This document shows positions 1 through 10,900 of a DNA stretch of 27,996 nt, piece after piece. The notes beneath the pieces are model-generated. The model did no database searches, was not told the DNA's origin, and worked only from the letters and a program-made list of their open reading frames with translations. The stretch spans positions 1 to 27,996 of the forward strand of contig KN888068.1 in assembly GCA_000934455.1 (NCBI GenBank). The letters are read 5' to 3'. The DNA is from Apostichopus parvimensis (Eukaryota > Echinodermata > Holothuroidea > Aspidochirotida > Stichopodidae). The translations under genes were made by a program, and so were the position numbers. Position 1 is the stretch's first letter. Each line of letters begins with the position of its first letter.

Positions 1-356
1 TTTTTTTTTTTTTTTTTGTGGCCAGTTTATGAGAAATCTATAAATACTGTTTCATGATGGAGATCAAATTTAATTTCAGATTACAATAATAACACAGACA
101 AAGCAAATGACAACAAATCTTGTTTCTTTCCCTGAAAGTTGGTCATGAACAATCATGTTTTCTTCTTTCCCCTAAATTTTGGCTTCTTTTTCTCAACATC
201 CAAAAATGTATACACAAATGGGATAGAAATGAAGAAACAGGTATTGGAATTTGAATATTATCCTCTGAATAATAATTGTTATGATCTTAAACTTTGTAAT
301 TTTAAAACATGGATTAGTTGTGGAGACTTCCTTTGCACAAAAGTGCAACCCTCATT
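1..356. other. Left flank, possible 3' UTR
   Basis: AT-rich with no convincing coding content. On the minus strand an ATTAAA (69-74) precedes a run of 17 A at the window edge (1-17), which could be a polyadenylation region or simply an A tract. Nothing else was recognised. Confidence 0.2.
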
Positions 357-412
357 TCAACCAATTGCAGCAAGTTCACACAGTTGAGCAGGTAGTTTCA
401 AAGTTTGCTCTT
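357..412 (-). CDS. Candidate terminal exon, Tudor 4 tail
   Basis: After a ctgtag acceptor at 413 the minus strand reads EQTLKLPAQLCELAAIG followed by TGA at 359-357. This matches the conserved stretch after the Tudor barrel (compare FLKLPVMAIPCKL at the exon 20/21 junction). It needs entry phase 1, so an unseen exon with a length divisible by three must lie between it and exon 27; direct joining to the donor at 904 would create TAA. Short, so chance similarity is possible. Confidence 0.35.
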
Positions 413-893
413 CTACAGATGTTTTGATTTTTTTTTATGCAGCACTTCTCTATTTTTAAAGTCCCAAAACTTCTATTACTAATCTAATCTATTAAGACAT
501 GTATTTTAATGACCAATCTTTGTCCTAGTTGCTTTATCCCTTGATTAACCTTTTTTTTTTTTGGGGGGGGGGGTTCTTGTTATTGTTTTTTTTGTATTTA
601 AGAACCTTTTCACTTGTTACCCTGTAAATTGCTTTGACATAGTCTGTCAATATGCAAAGTACTCTAGAAATATATCGACCGTGTTGCTATTTGTCAGATA
701 AAAGTTCTTGATGAGAACGAAGCGATGTTTCTTAATACAACTGTATACCCCTCGGAAGACATTATATAGGACAGAGTGGACATTAGTGCTCCTGACAGCA
801 TACTACTGACCATATATGCCAAAATAAAGATTTACAAAATAAATCAAATTGAAATTGAATATTGGGTCAAAGATTCCTCTGTAGTTTCCTCTT
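413..893. other. Region where the Tudor 4 core would be expected
   Basis: Translated by eye in the minus-strand frames, this stretch shows no clear 'WYRA' or 'DYGN' motif. It contains a T12/G11 homopolymer junction at 551-573, a likely difficult spot for assembly. A weak ILTDYVKAIYRV-like reading near 610-650 is not accepted as a Tudor core. Confidence 0.4.
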
Positions 894-1944
894 CTAATAC
901 TTACATTTCTCAACTTCAAGACCATAAATGAGTCCTTCCTGGCTGACAAAAGACACAGCGATGATGGACTCTTTCTGGTCCGGTAAGACGGGAGGGAGGT
1001 ATTCCACAAGTTTGGTCTCAGTATTCCCAAGTGGTCCTTCTTTTTGACCCATGAACTGAGCACCACTAGACTCCTGTACTGAGTTATTAATAGGTGTTCC
1101 ATGCACCCTGTCTTCACTGTCTGTGTTCAATCCATCGTCAGACTTCTGCAGAGTCAAAGTTTCAAACTGCTTCTGGCTTTCGGCGGAGACTTCTTCCAGA
1201 TTATCTTCTGTTATTATTGCATTGTACGGTGACTCTCTCATACCACCTGTCATGTCATGACTGTGGAGTCCCTGATCACCACTGGCTGTTTCATTCACCT
1301 CAGATTCCTTTACCATCATTGGCACCCTATCCACGCTACTACCCGGCACCCTGTCCACGCTACTACCCGGCACCCTATCCACGCTACTACCCTGCTCAGG
1401 TGATGACTCGGGACCGTGGTCTGGGTTGACTATACCGCTATCTCCACTGTCATTTATGACAGAATGATGGTTCTGGCTAAATGGACTACCGTGTACACTA
1501 TCGTCCTTCTTTGGGGAGGGGGTCTTCTTCTGATCTCTATGGATGCTTTTATCTTCCTGAGGGGAGGTCTTCTTTAAATCTGTATAGATGCTTTTATCTT
1601 CCTGAGGGAAGGCCTTCTTCAAATCTGTGTGGGTGCTTTTATCTCCCTGAGGGGAGGTCGTCTTCAGATCTGTATAGATGCTTTTATCTCCCTGAGGGGA
1701 GGTCTTCTCCAAATCTGTATGGATGCTTTTATCTCCCTTAGGGGCTGACTTGTTCTGATCTTTGTAGATATTATCCTCTCTCATTGGTGACGAGGCCTTC
1801 CTCTGGTGGGTTACAGATACTTCATCTCTCGAAGGACTAATAGCGCTAATCTTCTCCATCGAGTGTTCAATAGTCTTTACACCTGATGGAGTCACACCAT
1901 CATTCTTGTAACTGCTCTTTGTCGACATGGATGTGTTTTTCCTT
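894..1944 (-). CDS. RNF17: Exon 27: repetitive Ser/Pro-rich insert and start of Tudor 4
   Basis: Acceptor ttccacag, phase 2. About 350 codons of hydrophilic sequence. First comes a run of five to seven 15-residue units of the type DKSIYTDLKKTSPQ (1512-1736), then three copies of GSSVDRVP (1320-1391). It finishes with ESIIAVSFVSQEGLIYGLEV, which looks like the first strand of another extended Tudor domain. Two ends are possible: read-through to the TAG at 894-896, or splicing at the perfect donor gtaagt whose first base is 904 (exon end 905, phase 1). The second is favoured because a Tudor domain should not stop after its first strand. Confidence 0.8.
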
Positions 1945-4900
1945 CTGTGGAATTCAAGAATATTACACATATTCAAAACTATAATCTCTATATCCGTATC
2001 AAACTGTAATCTCTATATCCACATCATTGATCAAGTACGTGTGCCTAGCAAAACTGAAAATAAAGAGAGTCACGTCTGGGAGTGGTAGCCTTCGTAAAAA
2101 ATTCATGTTTGATCGTATGCTGCGTATTTTCACCCCAATTGTTCTCCACTCAACTACCATCGTTCGAAACTACGGAATGGCCTCGTAAATCATATTTAAA
2201 TCAGTGTGAGAGTATTTAAATCAGTGTAACTCCTTTCTGCAATAAATATTAAAAGAACGATTGTTATATTTTCTTTCCTCTTCCTTTTTCCTTTGTCAAG
2301 TTTTCCTTTGTTCTATTTGGTTTACTATTTCTTTCTTATCTATTCCTCTGGTAGTATAAATTACTTTTCTTTCATCTTTGGCTACCGATTCTGTAGAATA
2401 AAGAGGGCGCTGCCTGTACAAGCTGTACAATCCGGTTTCTTCCACTCTCCTCCCCTTCTTTGTTCCTTCCTCGTTGTTTTACACAAGTGGAAATAAACTG
2501 AACTGAACTTAAATTCAGCAATCCTTGATAAATCTTTGCAAAGTACAAAGTCTCGATATGACCATGAATTGTTACTGTAACATGAAACTCAGGCATTCTA
2601 ATCAATGTGAGGGACTAAAATACCACACAGTTAATAATAATGATGAGGAAATCTGAATTATCTTTCTGTCTGCAGGTTTTCATTTATATAGCCTCTCTTT
2701 AAACTCAGGGGACTAGTAACAAACCACATAGTTTTTATATCATACAAACATCTCCACCTGGTCAATCACACATCAAAGATAAAATGTTGGCTTTTGCTTA
2801 TCTAGTTTGGATCATGAAAAAAAAAAAAAAGTTTCATTAACGAAGGTGCTATCACCGGTGTCAAATGTCATATCACACATCGTTAGGTACGAAAGTGTAA
2901 TTATGAAAGAGCCATCCTCTGAAGATTCGAGTCTTCAATTAGGCATCTCTTGTTTCTCTTTTACAACATGCTCCTACTACCCCTCCTACCCCCCCCTTCC
3001 CTCCCTCCACCCCCACAATACAACTTCCTGCCGAGCTGCTTCTATCTTCATGTCTACACAAAAAGATTCATTTGCATATCTTTTGTATCAGTAACAACAA
3101 AACCAAACAAACAGGAAAAAAAAGAAAAGGAAAACAAATTCACACCCACAACTAAACTTCCCATAAAAATTTGACGGCACAGTTCCTCCGAGACCCTTGT
3201 GGCTAAAGAGTTAACATTTAAGAATTCATTGCCAGGCAATTTCTGCTTTAATTACTTTGATGGAACTTTATTCTCAACTTATTGTGGTTCAAAAAAGTGT
3301 GGATAAATGTTTCTGGAGGCCTACCTGTCTCTCAGGGCAAGGCCCTCTTTGATGAGAAGCTCTGAGATGCTGTCTAATTCATCAGGCGTGTTTCTGTCGA
3401 TCATCTCTTGGCCTGTTAATTCATACAGGAGGTCCACGGGTAAGGAACCATCCAGTTTATCTCCCTGAGGATATAGATGCCACAAATTAACGGATAATGT
3501 CACTTAATGAATGACATAATCGGCTTTTATCTGTTTTAAACTTGATCAAGTGGTTTTTTATATCCGCCTTGTTTTTTTTTGATACTGAAGGTTAACAGCA
3601 TGCTGATACAAATTAAGGTAAAATTTCATCAAAAGAGATGAAATAAGTATACTTCAAATTTTTGTTAAAAGCTTTTAATCTCGTTTTGTCCACCTCAAGT
3701 TGGCAATACACCACAGGGAGTAATCATTTATAATTACCAACCCACACTGTGGTCTAAACCAAACAGGACAGTTTTTTGTTGTTGAAACAGCATTTCAGCA
3801 TAGAATTGACAGCTCATATGTACGTCCTAACTACTCGAAGAAAAATCTCTCCCAAAATTCCAATCTACGGAGTCAGAAAATAACGAATGACCTTTTCACC
3901 CAACCTTATTTCACTACCGCCATTTTGTTTGCCTTCTCAGACGTTTATCACTTCATATACTAACCAAATGGTGAGCTGTGGAATTAGCATACCATCTGTG
4001 AATATTCATAACTGTTCATATTCATGTTATTTGTCATCCTTATTGTCATGTAGTTTTAGTATGACATATATTAATCTACTCTGTAAGCTCTCCTTAAATT
4101 CCCTCATAGCTACCATGGAGATACTCCCCAGAATTTTAAGGCATTTCTGGACAGTGCTTACTTTACATTTTCTCACACTTCCTTATTAAGAACAATTCAA
4201 AAAATGTTATATAAAATGATCTTAGTGTAACTATTGTAAGCTCCCAAACAATAGATTTCAGACAACAGATGTTCAATTTCTTCACGGCAAGCATGCTTCT
4301 TGGTAACTTTTTCTGTTCACTTTGGATTGATATCCTAATTGTAATATTTTTAAAAGGTGTTTTATTTCTACAAACCGTCAGTTTGTATACAAAATCAAAA
4401 CATCCAATAGTTGTCTCACTCAACTTTCTGGGGCAACTTTTCATCATCGTCCTGAAACTGTACTCTTATCAGAAGTAACTTGGTATGATTTATCATGAGT
4501 AATGGTCAAATACAACGTAACTGATTAATGTGATTGATTGGTTTACCAGTGTTTCAAATTAATTTGATAGAAGAAGATGAGAATCAATCAACAACAAATC
4601 AACTTGAACTTTTTAATATTTTCCTTTTGGTGATATCTCCATCAGTAATTTTTATGCTTCGTAAACGAACATTCTACTCCCACTACTTCCATACCATCTA
4701 CCCAACACTACCGGGAGTCTCATGCCATCAAAATTTCCTTTACTTACCTTTTGGCATATGTAACAGTCCAAGTCATTTAGTTTGTCCTTCAGAAACTGTA
4801 CAGATGTCTGCGTCCACTCTTGACCTCCGGCAGGGAGCACTCCGGTCAGATGACAACAGATAGCAAACGGCTGCTCCTCTCCGAATTTCTCCTCCAGCAC

Positions 4901-7900
4901 ACGAATGTTCTTCAAGGTGAGGATCTCTCTGTTACCATAATCTGTGAAGAGCACCTGTGAGGGGAATGTAGAACCATCACATGATGCACCCTGTTAACAG
5001 ATTTCCAAAGATATTGTAAAGCGCCGTAAACATATCTCAAACTATGTGCTACAGTGATAGTTGTGAAAAGAGGTTTCAAAATATCTCATCTTAATGATTA
5101 TGAGAAGAATCACAGGTATCAGTCCGATATTTTCCATGTCGGAGACTTGGATACAATTTTACCGACACTCAAAGCATGAACTCAGATTAGTGGACGTGAT
5201 GGAAAATAGCTCAAAGAAGCGTTCTGATTGGTTGATGACCGGACGAATGTAAAGTAACCAAAGTGTAAACAAATGTTAGCTTGAATATGTCACACACTGT
5301 GTGAATTAGGGAATGTGCAGGCAGTTTGCCCAGAAGTGTCCATCAGAGATTCCTCAAAGGAAATCTCAGTGATTTCTGAGACTGTATATGGGTCCAGATC
5401 TGGACATTACAGTTAAACATGGACTATCCATGTACATCAGGACTGGGGATGGTCCAGATGATGGATAATCCAGTTTTCATCTACTTTAATTTCAAATTAA
5501 GAAAGAGATGTATCTGCATAAAAGTGGGAAATAACAAATAAATATATCGATTCACAAGAAAATTACGTAGAACTGAGCGAGCAGTGACAATTCATTGTGA
5601 TTTGCAATGTTAATGGTCAGTACAGACACAGTACAATTGTCTACCTACCACCAGATTGTTCTCGGGTAAGAAAGAAACTATCTGTCCACGGCACCATACT
5701 CCCTCTCGGACCAGCAGGGCTGCACAGGGGTCCTCCTGACTCCATTCATGGTCCATGACAGCCTCTGTGTCCTTGTAATGTAATGTCATGGCTTCCAAGA
5801 GACTGACAAAATGAAATAAAAATTAATCATAAAAAAAGACGATCAAAATCAAAACAAATCAAAATCAAATTATAATCAAAATGACAATCAAGCACTAGAC
5901 CTGTAAGAATGACGGGTTATTAGATTTAACCTCAAAAGGGGAAAAGAGATGGATAAATCAATCTGCATGGAAGGCACATATATTTGAATGCTAAAAAGTA
6001 ACTGACCTCTGTAGTATTTTAAACAAATTGTAGAATGACAAATTTCCTTCATCTTTTATTAACCAGAAGGCTCAAATGGCTTAGTGATTCTTTTACCACA
6101 TTTAAATATGAGAAAATGTTATGTAACACTGCAGACAAGATTTCAAGTTCTGACCATTCCTGAAATCATATGGTCAGCAAACTTCAGCCACTGATGTGGA
6201 CCTGTTTAAATGTCTTTCATACTTGTCCTTGACCTCAAATGAACTTTGACCTCCACATAATACAATAGGGTTCTTTTTGAGACTGTTCTTGTACTCACCA
6301 AGCTTGATGTACACCCTTAATGTATCGTTCAGCATAGCTGAATCTTTAATAGTTATCATGTTTATAAGCAGTGTCACATGACATCATGTCCTCAAAGATT
6401 CCTTCGGCCTTTGGCGATGAATCTAACAGGATAAAGACCCAATTAGTAAATCTACCTACTGACAGTGACTATTAAATCCGAGATTATAATATTTATACCT
6501 GTCCAAACCGTCTTTACTAGCCGTAGCTAGCTGCAGGTAGATACAAGATGGTGATTCCACATTGCTGACATGGACAGCAGTGTACATTGTTTTCTTTCTG
6601 TTGCTCACATTTTGTCTGGACGGAGACAGAGATGACTGGAGTGTTGATGAAGGTGAAGCAGAGATAGAAGGACGTAGCATGTCAGGAGCAAATGACCTGC
6701 AGCGAAGCAAGGAAGGGAAACATCACAGTTCAATAGAGTACTTTCTTTACTTCACATGAACATAAATAGACCTATAATACGCATTCACAGCAGTAGAATT
6801 ACATGTGGCAAGCAGAGTGGTACTGACTGAGTCACAAAGGTCCAGAGTTTGATTCCTATCTTTGCTTGATGAGTCCCATACAGGACAAAACTGGTGTGTT
6901 AACCTTAAATAATTATACATGTACATTTAGGTTTTTATATTCAAACCCATCCAAAGTGTAAACAAGTTTTTCTTGTGAGATAAATATATCAGTCACAAAT
7001 GAAGAAAAAGATAAAATATCCTTAATATAAGTTATATACCATAAATAAACATATATATATATATATATGTATATATATACAAATGGATATACTCTTGCAA
7101 AAAATATCTGCTAATACATATGCATACACAAATCTGCTAATAGATATGTACACACATATCAGTGAATACACATGCATACACAAGTCAGCTAATAGATATG
7201 GATACAAATATCAGTAAATACACATGCATACCAATATCAGCTAATACATATGCATATACATATCAGCTAATACATATGCATATACATATCAGCTAATACA
7301 TATGCATACACATATCAGCTAATACATGTGCATACACAAATCAGCTAATAGATATGTACACACATATCAGTGAATACACTTGCATACACATTTCAGCTAA
7401 TACATATGCATACACATTTCAGATATTACATATGCATACCAATATCAGCTAATACATATGCATACACATTCCAGCTAATACATATGCATATACATTTCAG
7501 ATATTACATATGTATACCAATATCAGCTAATACATATGCATATACATATCAGCTCATACATATGCATACACATATCAGCTAATACATATGCATACACATC
7601 CATATATCAACTAATACGTACGCAGGTCCAGAGCTATTAACATGGCCAGATTGTACCAGTAGAGCATTGAGGTTGATTCTCTCCTCGTTCTTGATTTCAA
7701 ATGCAACCACTGATATAAAGTCATCTTGGTCATCTAGGAGAAAGACAAAAAAAACATGAAAAAAAATGGGATACTTTATACAATTGTAACCAGAATTACA
7801 ACAGTATGAGAATGAGTAGAGGTAGAATTCCTTAATACTCAGAGTATCAGTACAAGGCTCCAAGAATGAGTACCAGTACTTCATGTTATACTAATACCTA

Positions 7901-10900
7901 AGCTAGATTTCCAAAATACTCACAGTACAAGTAGAATTGCATGGGGTAATTACGACTGCAGGCAACTATCCTACACTTAAAGAGTAGGATTAATAGTACA
8001 GAGTTCCAAAAGTCTGACTGTATAAAATAAATAAGTCTGTAAAGAGTTTAACTTGGTACCTGAAAATTCCTGATCATACTTTTAGAACGTCAATGATGAA
8101 CATAAAATTTACAATGCTCATCAAACACAATATATTGAAAATTAACAGTCATGCAGAAATTTACACAAATTCACTCAATTTTCAGGTTTTAATACTTACT
8201 GTAGACATGGAGTTCCACGGGTTTGAAGCTTATGATTTCTGAGAAGCAGGTGGCGGCCTCAGCTGACCAGCCTTCCTCTGGGACTTTAGGAGCAACGTCC
8301 GTCAACTTACAAGGTATGGCCTGACCACGTTAAGAGAAGAGTGAAAGGTCAATACAGACAATTGTGATACACCTTATCTATGTGGACACCAACATGTCTC
8401 CGAACATTATTTTACATTGGACGGGAACTCAGCTGACCAGCCTTCCTCTGGGACTTTAGGAGCAACGTCGGTCAACTTACAAGGTATGGCCTGAAACACA
8501 TTAAGAGAACAGTCAAAGGTCAATAGAGAAAATTGTGATACAACTTATCTATGTGGACACCAACATGTCTCTGAACATTATTTTACATTGGACGGGAACT
8601 CAGCTGACCTCAGCTGACCAGCCTTCCTCCAGGACTTTAGGAGCAACGTCCGTCAACTTACAAGGTATGGCCTGAGCCATGTTAAAAGAAGGGTGAAAGG
8701 TCAATAGCGAAAAATGTGATACAACTTATCTATGTGGACACCAACATGTCTCCGAACATTATTTACATTGGACGGGAACTTTGCATTTGTTCTAGCGAGT
8801 CATGGAATTTTCTCACCTGTTATATACTTCTTTCTTACCAGCAGATCAACACAGCTTCAACAATTTGACTACCAAAAAATAAGCTAGTTTTAAGCCTTTA
8901 GGTAGTCCAGAGGTAAAAAATAATTACCGGCTGATGAAATTTGAACATATTCTAAATATTCTGGTGAAATCTGCGTCCAATTCTAATGTATCATGTTTGA
9001 GTTAACAACATCTGAAGTTGACATGTTTTTGTATCAAAAGTGAACTTGAAGCAAACAGGTGTGATGTCATAGATACTTACACCAACAAATATGGTTTTGA
9101 TGTTCTTCTTCATAATTGAGATTAATATACCTGAATACACTCAATCATTGGGATATTGATGACTTGACAACGGTGAAAGCAAAGGTGGACCTCTGACCAT
9201 AACAAGGTCCGAACATTAGTGTGAAACAAGAGGAAAACAAAACATTCTGCAGTCACACGTGCAAGTATGACATCATGCATGTTTGCTTCAAGTTCACTTA
9301 TTGTACAATCTCTGGTATATTCAACTATAAAAACCTCAAAGACGGGAATGTCGGAATCGCTCGCAATATTTCACCAGGATGCTTAGTATTGTGTTCTTCT
9401 TTCCTTGGTTAATAATAATACATATTTCCTCTGGACTACCCTCTTTAGTTTCATAATGAATAAGAATATCAACATGAAGTATCCCATAAAGCTAATATTA
9501 TGAACTTTGTTGAGTTTGCATTCCCCCCCTTCCCCCCCCCCCACCAATTTTCATGATTCTTGGTGAAATTTGGGCAAAATGCAGATTTACACCTTCTTAT
9601 TTGGAGGGGGAGGGGGGGGGTCAGATGGTGTAATATGCTACGTTTCACTCACCATTACAGGCAGTTTCAGGAATTTTTCTGTTATCTTTCGAATCTGACT
9701 GTATGGAACACTTGCTGTATTGCCATAATCTATGTACAACACTTCAATCTGCTGTTTCCCTGGCAACCCTGCACAAACAAACAAAAATGTTATTCTTCAT
9801 AAATGCAGACAAAAATAGAAAAAAAAGGAAAAAATAAGTTGATAAGATGGGTCTGATTTGAAGTACAACAAATTTGTTAATTCGCTATTTTTAAATGAAA
9901 ACAAATTGTTTGATAGTAGTGTTAATTTGCAAAATGAACATCTAGGCCTTGAAATACAAAACTTACTAACTTTCAACGTATGTAACTACGATAGTCTACT
10001 TTGCAAATTGACTCCCCCATTCTGTATTAGTGTAGGCCTGTATATGTGGGTCATAAGAAGATGTAAATGTTATTAACTTGGTAAAATTACCAGTTATTTC
10101 TACCTGTAAATGGTGAAAAACTACAATGAAGCAATTGTACAAAACACTGCAGTAGCTTTGCTGTTGTGAATTGAAATATTGCCAGACACAGGGGCTGGGG
10201 AGGGGGGCTTCATGAGACATGATCTTTTTGCTCTGCAGTTTGCCCCAATAGGCACTGTTGAGGGGGGGGGGGGTAGAGGTAATCTCTATAATTTGATATT
10301 CAATCAGCCTTGCTGCAGCAAGATTTTGCTGTTGCTGTGCAGCTTTCCTCTTTGACACAAAGACTTATATAACTTAAGTAATGAAGTGTAACCAACTGCT
10401 TTAACTAGTCAAAACAGAAGACTTGTATCTCTTCTCATTTGCATGAAAGGAATTCATATCGCAAGGTCAAAGTTCTCACCGATGACTTGAGCCCTGTACC
10501 ACTTTTTATCACTGGCGTACTTTGCGACGCAGATCATATCCAGCTGAGGACACATAATGGTCCATTCGATAGTCGTCCTCTTACGGTAGGCTTGTTGTAG
10601 TTCCTCCATTAGCCTATATAGGGACACTTCCATAACACCCGTCTATTTTTCAACAACGTCAGAGAACAAGGAAAACAAACAAGATTTAGTCATACAATCG
10701 GCAAGGAAGGGACGTTCTGACAGCATTGTATAACATTGTAAAAGTTTCACTTTTTGTAGTTTAGCATATCCAAGCATTTAGTAGGACACACAGTGGCATA
10801 TTTGACATCCTATCTCTGCGACAACCCTGGACAAACACCGGCTTATGTTAAGTCTTCCCTTTACCGTAAGCCTTCTGATAATAAATTTAAATTCTATCAA

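Noticed and set aside
357..904. Direct splice from the exon 27 donor at 904 to the acceptor before 412
   Set aside because: It would form TAA at the junction, leaving the Tudor tail untranslated, so an extra exon or another end is needed.
1481..1741. Plus-strand open frame with repeated Cys/Tyr-rich units
   Set aside because: It is the antisense of the 45-bp coding minisatellite of exon 27; the repeat keeps any frame open.
7370..7582. Plus-strand open frame of repetitive His/Tyr sequence
   Set aside because: Produced by the 26-bp minisatellite; no domain, splice context or start support.
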